Assembly (NCBI GenBank): GCA_016936555.1
Contig: JAFGXR010000101.1
Span: 1-45,754 of the forward strand
DNA from: Spirochaetales bacterium
GTDB lineage: Bacteria > Spirochaetota > Spirochaetia > DSM-2461
Direction: 5' to 3'
DNA length: 45,754 bases
The position numbers were made by a program, and so were the translations under genes. Below the pieces are notes generated by a model. That model was not told the origin of the DNA, did not search any database, and saw nothing but the letters and a program-made list of their open reading frames with translations. Shown one piece after another: positions 25,999 through 33,725 of this stretch. Positions within the stretch are counted from its first letter, which is position 1. Each line of letters starts with the position of its first letter.

Positions 25999-26418
25999 GT
26001 GGCGGAAACAGGAGTAAAAAAACTGGAATTCAGTCTCGACCCGAAGAGCGGCGTTCCTTTTTACAAACAGATTATTCTCCAGGTGGAAATGGCCATAGCG
26101 GACGGGCGCCTGACCAAGGGCGAGCAGTTGCCGACCGTGAGGAGTCTGGCTGTGGATCTCCGTATAAATCCCAATACGGTAGGCAGGGCCTACAACGAAA
26201 TGGAAATACGAGGCATCGTCAACACGCAGCAGGGTACGGGGACATTCATCAGCGGAAAGGAAGTTCAGCTCGATGCGGTGGAACGGGAGCGCGTCCTCTC
26301 CGGTATAACGAAAACATTCATTTCCAAAGCCGGTTCCTATGGATTTACGCTCGATGAAATTATCAATTATCTGACGGATTTGAAATCAGAAAACGAAAGA
26401 GGAGGGAGTAATCAATGA
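25999..26418 (+). CDS. GntR-family transcriptional regulator, YtrA subfamily
   Basis: A winged-helix DNA-binding domain fills residues ~15-85: GVPFYKQIILQVEMAIADGRLTKGEQLPTVRSLAVDLRINPNTVGRAYNEMEIRGIV, then the wing TQQGTGTFI. Only ~50 helical residues follow, so there is no room for a FadR/UTRA ligand domain. That short C-terminus is the YtrA type, usually an autorepressor of a linked ABC exporter that responds to envelope-active compounds. The start is GTG 25999 with AGGAG 7 bases upstream. Its TGA overlaps the ATG of the SPFH gene (ATGA). A perfect inverted repeat on the promoter is the likely target. Confidence 0.93.
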   Translation: MAETGVKKLEFSLDPKSGVPFYKQIILQVEMAIADGRLTKGEQLPTVRSLAVDLRINPNTVGRAYNEMEIRGIVNTQQGTGTFISGKEVQLDAVERERVLSGITKTFISKAGSYGFTLDEIINYLTDLKSENERGGSNQ

Positions 26419-27539
26419 ACCTCATGCACAACAGGGAGGAGAGAGTCAAAAATCTGAAGGGTTTTAAAATCCAGAAGGATTTTCACTTCAGCTCGGTCTC
26501 TTTTCTATTCCTGGGATTATTTATAATGGCCGGCTATTTATTACAGGTGAACTATGGAGCGTCATCTGATTTGATGGCGATAGTTCAGGTTTCAGGAGCC
26601 ATTCTCGGCGCGGGAGTCGTCCTTACCGTCCTGCCGCTCTGGTCCATGGTTATTTTTGTCATAATCGCGATTCAGCTCAATGTCATCGCGCTGATCCCGG
26701 GCTCTTATTTCTGGCTGACATTTATCGGCTCGGCGGGAATTGTCATTTCCGCGTCGATCCAGCTTGTGTATCAGTGGGATAAGGTCGTGATTCTCAGAGC
26801 GGGGAAGTTCAGGAAAGTCCACGGTCCCGGGCTCTTCTTTCTGGTTCCGCTGCTGGACAGAATCGCCGCCTTCGTGGACACGCGGATCCGGGTGACCGAC
26901 TTTACAGCTGAAAAGACGCTGACCAACGATACGGTCCCCGTCCATGTCGACGCCCTGGCCTTCTGGATGATCTGGGAGCCGAAACAGGCTGTTCTGGAAG
27001 TTGAGGATTATTTCGAAGCCGTTTCTCTGTCCGGACAGACTGCCTTACGCGACGCCATCGGGAAGCACAAGCTGGCGACGCTCCTGGCGGAGAGGGAGGA
27101 GCTCGGCAATGAAATACAGCAGAAGCTCGACGCTAAAACGAATCCCTGGGGAATCACGATTCTCTCCATCGAGATTACGGAGATCATCATTCCGAAAGAA
27201 CTGGAAGATGCCATGAGTAAGCAGGCCCAGGCGGAGCGGGAGAAGAAATCCCGTGTCATTCTGGGAGAGGCTGAAGTGGAAGTCGCCGCTAAATTCGAGG
27301 AAGCGGCCCTGAAATACTCAGGCAATCCGACAGCCCTGCAGCTCAGAGCCATGAATATGGTTTATGAAGGATTGAAGCATAATAACAGTATGATGCTCAT
27401 GCCCTCATCGGCGTTGGATAATATGAATCTGGGGGCTGTTCTGGGCACCGCCGCACTCAATAAAGTCAAAGACCTGCAGGGGCAGGAGATAACTAATAAA
27501 CCCGTTTTGGAAGATAAAGATATGGGAGGAGAAAAATGA
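26415..27539 (+). CDS. Membrane SPFH/band 7 (slipin-like) protein
   Basis: Residues ~27-117 contain about four hydrophobic segments (FLFLGLFIMAGYLLQV, GAILGAGVVLTVL, VIFVIIAIQLNVIALI, WLTFIGSAGIVISASI). The SPFH domain then opens with QWDKVVILRAGKFRKVHGPGLFFLVPLLDRI, the classic stomatin/slipin entry. TRIRVTDFTAEKTLTNDTVPVHVDALAFW and the helical PKELEDAMSKQAQAEREKKSR follow. Such proteins oligomerise into membrane microdomain scaffolds and control partner transporters or proteases. The usual NfeD/ClpP-type partner is absent; instead the gene is coupled to an ABC exporter by ATGA overlaps on both sides. The four-segment N-terminal block is longer than the single hairpin of most slipins. Likely a scaffold for the exporter (inference). 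Confidence 0.9.
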   Translation: MNLMHNREERVKNLKGFKIQKDFHFSSVSFLFLGLFIMAGYLLQVNYGASSDLMAIVQVSGAILGAGVVLTVLPLWSMVIFVIIAIQLNVIALIPGSYFWLTFIGSAGIVISASIQLVYQWDKVVILRAGKFRKVHGPGLFFLVPLLDRIAAFVDTRIRVTDFTAEKTLTNDTVPVHVDALAFWMIWEPKQAVLEVEDYFEAVSLSGQTALRDAIGKHKLATLLAEREELGNEIQQKLDAKTNPWGITILSIEITEIIIPKELEDAMSKQAQAEREKKSRVILGEAEVEVAAKFEEAALKYSGNPTALQLRAMNMVYEGLKHNNSMMLMPSSALDNMNLGAVLGTAALNKVKDLQGQEITNKPVLEDKDMGGEK

Positions 27540-28213
27540 TTAAAGTTGAAAATGTCGTGCGCAATTATCACGCCGGCGAAACAGTCGTCAAGGCCCTGAG
27601 AGGAGTTTCTCTGGAAATCGGTAAAGGAGAATTCCTCTCTATCGCCGGCCCCTCCGGGTCGGGAAAGACAACGCTGCTCAATCTCATCGGATGCATTGAT
27701 GAAATCGATGGGGGGGAGATTCTGATTAAAGATGAAAAGATCTCCACTATGGGGAAAAAAGAGAAGACCAATTTCCGGCGGATCAATCTGGGATTCGTTT
27801 TTCAGACATACAATCTGATTCCCGTGCTGACCGCTTATGAAAACGTCTCTTTTGTTCTGTCGCTGCTGAATCTCAGCGAAAAAGAGATACAGGAAAGAAC
27901 GATGGCCATACTGAAAGAAGTCGGGCTCGAAGGCATGGAGAACAGAAGGCCGTCCCGCCTCTCGGGAGGGCAGCAGCAGAGGGTCGCCATTGCCAGAGCT
28001 CTGGTCAAGAACCCGGAAATCGTCCTGGCCGATGAGCCGACTGCCAACCTCGACTCGGACACGGGAAAGGAAATCCTCGAGCTGATGAAAGAGATGAACA
28101 GAAAACACAACACAACGTTTATCTTCTCGACCCATGACAAGATGGTTATGGAATATGCCAGCAGGCTTGTTATGCTCCACGACGGGCAGATTCTGAGTGA
28201 TGAAAAAAGATAA
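27536..28213 (+). CDS. ABC transporter ATP-binding protein, MacB/LolD type
   Basis: Energises the two FtsX-type permeases downstream. Walker A GPSGSGKT (38-45), Q-loop Gln90 in [18 protein letters not shown], signature LSGGQQQ (142-148), Walker [13 protein letters not shown] (Asp166, Glu167) and switch His200 in STHDKMV are all intact. The LTAYENV and [10 protein letters not shown] versions are typical of the LolD/FtsE/MacB class (mechanotransmitting type VII ABC systems). 225 residues. Its ATG overlaps the SPFH stop (ATGA). The first permease follows after 12 bases with AAAGGAG. Confidence 0.96.
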   Translation: MIKVENVVRNYHAGETVVKALRGVSLEIGKGEFLSIAGPSGSGKTTLLNLIGCIDEIDGGEILIKDEKISTMGKKEKTNFRRINLGFVFQTYNLIPVLTAYENVSFVLSLLNLSEKEIQERTMAILKEVGLEGMENRRPSRLSGGQQQRVAIARALVKNPEIVLADEPTANLDSDTGKEILELMKEMNRKHNTTFIFSTHDKMVMEYASRLVMLHDGQILSDEKR

Positions 28214-28225
28214 AAGGAGCAGATT

Positions 28226-29473
28226 ATGAAATTCCTTATTTCACTGGCCTTTAAAAATCTGACCAGGTATAAAAGAAGAACGCTCATCACCGCCAGCGCC
28301 ATAGCTTTCGGTCTGATGATGTATATATTTGTTGATTCCATGTTAAAGGGAGCCGAATACGAATCGGTCCGGAACCTCAAATGGTATGAAACGGCTTCAG
28401 CCAGAATCCTCAATGAAGAGTACTGGGAAAACCGATTTCAGAAACCCCTCGATCTGAGCATTTCCAATCCAGACAGGATTCTGTCCAGACTGGACGCTGA
28501 AAAAATCACAGCGACGAAGAGGATCAGTTTCGGAGGTGATCTGATACTCAATAAAGAGGATTTCGGCGAGGAGGGCAATCTTCCCGTCAGTGTTTTTGCT
28601 ATCGATACGGAAAGAGATTTCGATGTGTTCGAATTCGGGGATACTCTTATGAGCGGCCGGTTCCTCGAGCCGGGAGAAGATGCTGTGGTTCTGGGATCCT
28701 GGATGGCGGAAGATATCGGCGCTGAAGTCGGTTACTGGATCACCATCGTCGCCAGAGGTAACGGCGGATTTTACGAAGCCATGGATCTGGAGATCGTCGG
28801 AATCCTCAACTGTCCCAATCCCAATGTGAACAGAACGCTTGTCATGATGCCTTTCGATACGGCCGATGACTATCTGGCCATGGACGGCGCGGCGACGGAA
28901 ATCAATATCAAGCTGCCGGTTAATGCCGATGTGGACAGCGAAGTCGTCAGAATTCAGAATATGCTGAACGGAGACAGCCTCACCGTTATGGGCTGGGAAA
29001 CCATGGCCAAGGATTTTCTCGCTCTGGCGGAAGCCAAGAGGGGAGGAACCGGCATGATCCTCTTTCTGATATTCATCATAGCGGCCGTCGGGATATCCAA
29101 TACCATGCTTATGGCTATATTCGAGCGGATCAGAGAGCTCGGCATGATGAGGTCACTCGGGATGGCGGATAATAAAATCAGATTGGCTTTTATGATTGAA
29201 GCGGCGGGAATCGGAATCGTCGGATCGCTGATCGGCCTGGTTCTGGGGATCGGTGCCGATTTCTTCATCGTGGAAAAAGGCATCGACTTTACCTCGATCA
29301 TGCGCGATATGGATATGGGTTACCGCATTCAGGGTGTTTTCCGCGGCGAATGGAATCCCATGACCATGGTGAAAGCCTTTATCGCCGGGATCGTCATTTC
29401 GTCCCTTGTCGCTTATTTTCCGACGAAGCGGGCTCTGAAGATGGATATTCCATCGTGCCTGAGACATCAGTAA
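28226..29473 (+). CDS. FtsX/MacB-type ABC permease 1
   Basis: 415 residues with the 1+3 membrane layout of FtsX-domain permeases. The first segment is [20 protein letters not shown] (residues ~17-37), followed by a ~235-residue periplasmic MacB_PCD-like domain. Three C-terminal segments are [40 protein letters not shown] and [20 protein letters not shown]. The coupling motif [22 protein letters not shown] is standard. Such permeases move lipoproteins, lipids or peptides from the outer face of the inner membrane by a mechanical stroke. Forms a heterodimer with the next gene, most likely. Confidence 0.92.
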   Translation: MKFLISLAFKNLTRYKRRTLITASAIAFGLMMYIFVDSMLKGAEYESVRNLKWYETASARILNEEYWENRFQKPLDLSISNPDRILSRLDAEKITATKRISFGGDLILNKEDFGEEGNLPVSVFAIDTERDFDVFEFGDTLMSGRFLEPGEDAVVLGSWMAEDIGAEVGYWITIVARGNGGFYEAMDLEIVGILNCPNPNVNRTLVMMPFDTADDYLAMDGAATEINIKLPVNADVDSEVVRIQNMLNGDSLTVMGWETMAKDFLALAEAKRGGTGMILFLIFIIAAVGISNTMLMAIFERIRELGMMRSLGMADNKIRLAFMIEAAGIGIVGSLIGLVLGIGADFFIVEKGIDFTSIMRDMDMGYRIQGVFRGEWNPMTMVKAFIAGIVISSLVAYFPTKRALKMDIPSCLRHQ

Positions 29474-29486
29474 GGGGGTAATGCAG

Positions 29487-30722
29487 ATGAATACGAAACT
29501 GCTGAAAACAGCGTTCAGAAATATTTCGCGAAACCGCAGAAGGTCTATCCTTTCGGGGATGGCTATCGGCGTGGCGGCTATGACGATCGTTATGATGTTT
29601 TCGCTGATAGCCGGAATGAGCAACGACATGGCGAACAATCTGATCAACTACTACACCGGCGAGGTCCGCGTGAAGAACGCCCGCTTCGAGGAATTCGAGC
29701 GGTACAATCCCATGCACCTGACCGTGAACCTGGAAAAGGTTGAGAGCGTTCTGGACGGAATGGAAGAGGTCGAGAGCTATGTGCCCCGCACGACTTTCCC
29801 TTCCAGCCTTTACATCGGCGGCTCCAATTTCGGGGCTGTCGGGATCGGAGCGGACTTCGAGAAAGAAGACGCCTATATGGATTTCAGGAGCTCGCTGAAA
29901 GAAGGCCGTCTGCCTGCAAATGGTGAGAAAGAGATGATTATGGGAGCCGTTCTGGCCCGGGACCTCAATCTGAAAATCGGCGATAAAGTGACGGTTATGT
30001 CCACGACCGCCGCCAGAGGAACCAATGCCATGACACTGGAAATCGTCGGGCTCTTCGCCCTTCCCGTAGGGGAGCTGAACGCCAAGTTTTACTGGACTCC
30101 CCTCGATACGGCTCAGTATTTTCTCAGAATGGACGGAGATGTCCTTGAAGTTCTCATTAAAGTCAAAGAGGGATACAACGCCAGAGATTTCGCAGCCAAA
30201 CTGGGCGAGTCTCTGAAAAACGGATCGGGCACGGAATACGATGTGCGGGCCTGGGACCAGATCAGCACGACCTACGGTTTCCTCAAGCTGGCGGATATGA
30301 TTTATAACGTCATGGCATTTGTTTTCTTTATTCTCGGAAGCACGGTCATCATCAATACGACCATGATGGTTATCTACGAGAGGATGAGGGAAATCGGAAC
30401 CCTGGGGGCTCTGGGAATGCACGGCAATGAATTGACCCGGCTCTTCTTCCTCGAAGGCACGATCATCAGCGTTATCGGGACTTCGATAGGCGTCATATTC
30501 GGTATCGCCATTGTCATGTACTTGAGCCGTGTGGGGATCGATTTTACCGATGCCATGTCGGGGCTCGATTTCGAGATATCTTCCTATCTCTATCCCAAAC
30601 TGAAAGTGGGAAGAACCGTTTTCGTCTTCTTCTATTCGGTAATTGTGGCTTCGCTGGCCACACTTATACCTTCGCGCAAAGCGGCGCGGATCCAACCCGT
30701 CGATGCGTTGAGATACATTTAG
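29487..30722 (+). CDS. FtsX/MacB-type ABC permease 2
   Basis: Paralogue of the preceding permease with the same layout: segment 1 in RSILSGMAIGVAAMTIVMMF, a periplasmic domain of about 230 residues, then three C-terminal segments around MAFVFFILGSTVIINTTMMV, LEGTIISVIGTSIGVIFGI and FFYSVIVASLATLIPSRKAA. The coupling motif is YERMREIGTLGALGM. I choose ATG 29487 because the GGGGG ribosome site at 29474-29478 is 8 bases away. The alternative ATG 29481 is only 2 bases from it. Two distinct permeases resemble the LolC/LolE arrangement rather than a MacB homodimer. Confidence 0.92.
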   Translation: MNTKLLKTAFRNISRNRRRSILSGMAIGVAAMTIVMMFSLIAGMSNDMANNLINYYTGEVRVKNARFEEFERYNPMHLTVNLEKVESVLDGMEEVESYVPRTTFPSSLYIGGSNFGAVGIGADFEKEDAYMDFRSSLKEGRLPANGEKEMIMGAVLARDLNLKIGDKVTVMSTTAARGTNAMTLEIVGLFALPVGELNAKFYWTPLDTAQYFLRMDGDVLEVLIKVKEGYNARDFAAKLGESLKNGSGTEYDVRAWDQISTTYGFLKLADMIYNVMAFVFFILGSTVIINTTMMVIYERMREIGTLGALGMHGNELTRLFFLEGTIISVIGTSIGVIFGIAIVMYLSRVGIDFTDAMSGLDFEISSYLYPKLKVGRTVFVFFYSVIVASLATLIPSRKAARIQPVDALRYI

Positions 30723-30745
30723 GAAATGATATTCTGGAGGTTATT

Positions 30746-31486
30746 GTGAAAAACAGATTATTTATACCAATCATTATGGCGGCTCTTTTGGCTCCGGCCA
30801 GCCTTTCGGCTCTGACCGGTGAGGAAATCGTCCGGAGAGCCGATGATATTCAGGTTTTCGACACATCGGCGGCTACAGGGGAAATGCGGATTAAAGACCG
30901 CTTCGGAACTAAGGTCAGCACATTTAAATCATGGTCCAGAGGGGCCGATGAATCTCTTATCGAGTTTACCAGCACGGCGGAAAGGGGGCAGAAAGTTCTC
31001 AGAACCGAGGACGAGCTCTATCTGTACTATCCCGATGCGGAGGAACTGATCCGCATGCAGGGATCCATGCTCAGACAGTCCATGCTGGGGTCCGATGTCT
31101 CCTATGAAGATATGACCGGCAATAAGGACCGGTTGTCCCAGTACGATATCGAGCTGCTCGGCGAAGAGAACTTTAAAGGGCACAACTGCTATGTTGTGGA
31201 AATGACGGCGACGGTGAGAACCGTACCCTATCCCGTGCAGAAGGTCTGGATCGATAAAGAGAGTTTCCTCGGGTGGAAAGGGGAGTATTACACCAAATCG
31301 GGCCGTTTGCTCAAAGAGATGGAAGTGCTTCAGGCGCGGGAAATCAACGGAAGAATGATCGGTGTTGAAACCAGAATCGTCGATAAAATGAAAACAGATA
31401 CGGAAACCATCATGAAGATCAACGATATCGAGATCAATATACGGCTCGATAATAATCTCTTTTCTCTGGATGAGTTGTCATGGTAA
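30746..31486 (+). CDS. LolA-like periplasmic outer-membrane lipoprotein-sorting protein
   Basis: 246 residues with a cleavable signal peptide (MKNRLFIPIIMAALLAPASLSA). The mature part fits the LolA/LolB-like fold of the 'outer membrane lipoprotein-sorting protein' family. It is an open beta-barrel that holds a lipid moiety, with typical strands TGEMRIKDRFG, DELYLYYPDAEELIRM, FKGHNCYVVEMTA, VWIDKESFLGWKGEYYTKSGRLLKEMEV. It starts at GTG 30746 with GGAGG 5 bases upstream. Its place after two FtsX permeases and before an outer-membrane protein suggests it ferries the exported substrate across the periplasm (inference). The stop lies inside the next gene (7-base overlap). Confidence 0.88.
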   Translation: MKNRLFIPIIMAALLAPASLSALTGEEIVRRADDIQVFDTSAATGEMRIKDRFGTKVSTFKSWSRGADESLIEFTSTAERGQKVLRTEDELYLYYPDAEELIRMQGSMLRQSMLGSDVSYEDMTGNKDRLSQYDIELLGEENFKGHNCYVVEMTATVRTVPYPVQKVWIDKESFLGWKGEYYTKSGRLLKEMEVLQAREINGRMIGVETRIVDKMKTDTETIMKINDIEINIRLDNNLFSLDELSW

Positions 31487-32706
31487 AACGCATGATTCCG
31501 GTGCTGCTGCTTCTGGCGGCAGCGCCGATTCTCCCGGCTGAAACCGATATTACCATTGATATGACGCTCTACAATACGGTGATGCGGAGCCGGGAGATCG
31601 ACCTGACGAACCCGCTCGTTCCTATAGCGGGTGAAAAATACTGGGCATTCGGAATGGCCGGAACGGGGGCGCTTTCCATTCAATCGGCGGGAAATGCCAA
31701 TGTCCGGGCTGATCTTGCCGTTGATTTTACCTATCCCGATTTTTCAGGCATTCCCGTGATCACGTTGCAGAAATCCTATGTAAAAGCGAAATTCCCCTCA
31801 TTCCGCCTGACCGTGGGAAAAACAAGGCTGGGCTGGGGCGACGGTTTTGTTTTCAACTCCGGAGATGTTGTGTTCGGCAGTATTTCGCCCGATGTCAATC
31901 TTGTCGGTGCGGAAGTCAGGACGGAAACGGCATGGCTGACATCAGTCAACTTCCCCCTGGGGCGTTTTTCCTTTCTCGAATTCCTGGTAAAGGCTCCGGA
32001 TATGAAATATTCCGGCGCGACACCGGTCGGAATGGGGAAGGTCCGGGATCTTGGCGCGGGAGGACGCATCTATACGAAGCTGGGGAATTTGAAGGTGGAG
32101 ATGGGCTATTATTTTGACGGAGCCGATCTCACCGATTACGACATCAAAGTCACCGATGCGGTTGAAGCGCTGACTCTGAAGGCTTTTCAGAGACCCTACA
32201 TTTCTCTACAGGGGAATCTGGGTGCGGATTTTTATCTGAACAGCTCTGTGGCTGCTCCCGTCGACGCTGTGGATGATATGGTTGATATCATCAAAGATAC
32301 CTGGAATATCAGTTTCGGCCTGTTCCATATGGCCGAAGTCGGATATGGAAATTCCCTGACTTTCAGGATTGAATCGGTTTTCCTTCCTTTTATGGAGTGG
32401 AGCGAAAAACCCGGAGGAAACGGTAATTATGCCGTTCTGCTCTATCCGGAAATCGCCTTCGCCTACGGCCAGAATCTGAATTTTTCGGTGCGGAGCCTTT
32501 TCAGTCCCATCGATCTCTCCGCCATGATAACCGGCGGTTTCAGCTGGAATGTCTTTGAGGGATTCAACCTCCTCGGTTACGGCAATTTCTATATCGGAGA
32601 CGGAAACGATACATTCTCATGGGATAAAGACGATGCCCTCTGGATTCCCGGTTCCGATATCGTGGACGGCGTATCGGTCATGCTGGGACTTCAGTATATT
32701 TATTGA
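31480..32706 (+). CDS. Predicted outer-membrane beta-barrel protein
   Basis: A signal peptide (MVKRMIPVLLLLAAAPILPAE) is followed by 390 residues rich in alternating hydrophobic/polar strands ending with aromatic residues (ADLAVDFTYPDF, LKVEMGYYFDG, SLTFRIESVFLPFMEW). The C-terminal strand MLGLQYIY ends in an aromatic residue, as in BAM-dependent barrels. FRLTVGKTRLGWGDGFVFN resembles barrels of alginate-export/DcaP-like porins. Family assignment is uncertain; membrane location is well supported by pattern. Last gene of the GntR-SPFH-ABC-LolA operon, overlapping the LolA-like gene by 7 bases, so it is probably the outer-membrane end of the pathway. A second ATG at 31492 is possible. Confidence 0.75.
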   Translation: MVKRMIPVLLLLAAAPILPAETDITIDMTLYNTVMRSREIDLTNPLVPIAGEKYWAFGMAGTGALSIQSAGNANVRADLAVDFTYPDFSGIPVITLQKSYVKAKFPSFRLTVGKTRLGWGDGFVFNSGDVVFGSISPDVNLVGAEVRTETAWLTSVNFPLGRFSFLEFLVKAPDMKYSGATPVGMGKVRDLGAGGRIYTKLGNLKVEMGYYFDGADLTDYDIKVTDAVEALTLKAFQRPYISLQGNLGADFYLNSSVAAPVDAVDDMVDIIKDTWNISFGLFHMAEVGYGNSLTFRIESVFLPFMEWSEKPGGNGNYAVLLYPEIAFAYGQNLNFSVRSLFSPIDLSAMITGGFSWNVFEGFNLLGYGNFYIGDGNDTFSWDKDDALWIPGSDIVDGVSVMLGLQYIY

Positions 32707-32716
32707 TTTGCCCATA

Positions 32717-32798
32717 GGAGACAGGAGATCGGAGACATAAGCTAATTCATTTGAGATATATGGACTTTAATCCTCCCTTCTCCCTTCTCCCATCTCCC
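32717..32798. repeat. Inverted pair of 7-base repeat arrays (GGAGA and CTCCC heptads)
   Basis: Three heptads of the form GGAGANN (32717-32737) are followed ~36 bases later by four heptads CTCCCNN (from 32774, C-runs at 32775, 32782, 32789 and 32796). The arms are inverted copies of one heptad and could pair imperfectly. On the minus strand the second arm reads GGG-N4-GGG-N4-GGG-N4-GGG, a canonical G-quadruplex pattern. It ends 22 bases before the next ATG. The possible -10 TATCTT (32808-32813) of that gene lies just downstream. Confidence 0.7.
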
Positions 32799-32820
32799 GA
32801 TATGTGCTATCTTCCCTTTC

Positions 32821-33699
32821 ATGGATAAAAAAAGAACTAAAGCGGAAATATTCCTGGTCATCGTCACCATCATCTGGGGCGGAACCTTTGCCATTATAAA
32901 AACCGGTCTCGAGGATGCTACACCGCTCATGCTGCTCGCTGTCCGATTTGCCGCCGCTTTTATTCTTTTCTCTCTTTTGTACTTCAGGAAATTCCGCTAC
33001 AAGGGTAAACAGACGATTATAAACGGGATAATACTCGGAATATTCATGTTTATCGGTTATGCCGCCCAGACTGTCGGTCTGGCCTATACGACGGCTTCTA
33101 AAGCCGGTTTTATTTCCTTTACCTTTGCCCTGTTCGTTCCGTTCCTCCAGATCTGGATTCTCAAGCGGCGGCCTCTTACGGGCAATATCGTCGGGCTTGT
33201 CGTCGTGTTCTCGGGGATCTGGATTATTTCCAAACCCACAGGCGGACCTTTCAATCTCGGTGATATGATCATGCTTATCGCTGCCGTCGGCTATGCTTTT
33301 TTTATCATCTTTATGGATCTGATCAATAAAAAAGAAAGCCCCGAGCTTATGACTTCCATTCAGTTCCTCACGACATCGGTTCTCAGTTTTATCGCTTCTT
33401 TTTTTCTGGAAGAGCCGAAACTCAATCCGACTCCCTCTTTTCTTTTTTCCATAGCCTACCTCGTAGTCCTGGGAAGTGTCTTCTGTCTCTATATGATGAA
33501 TCTCTACCAGAAGGATACGACGCCGATGCGGGCTGTTCTCATTTATTCCCTGGAACCGGTTTTCGGTGTCATTTTTGCCATATTCCTCCTGGGGGAGAGT
33601 TTTTCCATCCGGGAAATCGGCGGAGCCCTGCTGATCCTTTCCGGTGTCCTTCTTTCCGAATTTTGGGAGATTCTCGCTATTGGGAAGAGGAGGACATAG
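32821..33699 (+). CDS. EamA/DMT-family transporter
   Basis: 292 residues with ten predicted membrane segments arranged as two EamA repeats: the first starts IFLVIVTIIWGGTFAIIKTGLE, the second at GDMIMLIAAVGYAFFIIFMDL. The C-terminal signature PVFGVIFAIFLLGESFSIREIGGALLILSGV is typical of drug/metabolite exporters. Substrate not predictable; amino acids, nucleotides or amines are common. No Shine-Dalgarno before ATG 32821; TATCTT (32808-32813) ends 7 bases upstream, so a leaderless mRNA is possible. Probably the first gene of a three-gene unit with 33726 and 35290 (gaps of 26 and 4 bases). Confidence 0.93.
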   Translation: MDKKRTKAEIFLVIVTIIWGGTFAIIKTGLEDATPLMLLAVRFAAAFILFSLLYFRKFRYKGKQTIINGIILGIFMFIGYAAQTVGLAYTTASKAGFISFTFALFVPFLQIWILKRRPLTGNIVGLVVVFSGIWIISKPTGGPFNLGDMIMLIAAVGYAFFIIFMDLINKKESPELMTSIQFLTTSVLSFIASFFLEEPKLNPTPSFLFSIAYLVVLGSVFCLYMMNLYQKDTTPMRAVLIYSLEPVFGVIFAIFLLGESFSIREIGGALLILSGVLLSEFWEILAIGKRRT

Positions 33700-33725
33700 A
33701 CCGATAATCGGAAGGTGAGGTTCTG

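Noticed and set aside
29394-30695. A 433-codon open frame on the minus strand opposite the second FtsX permease.
   Set aside because: His/Asp/Arg-rich composition typical of an antisense frame; the plus strand encodes a clear permease with a good ribosome site.
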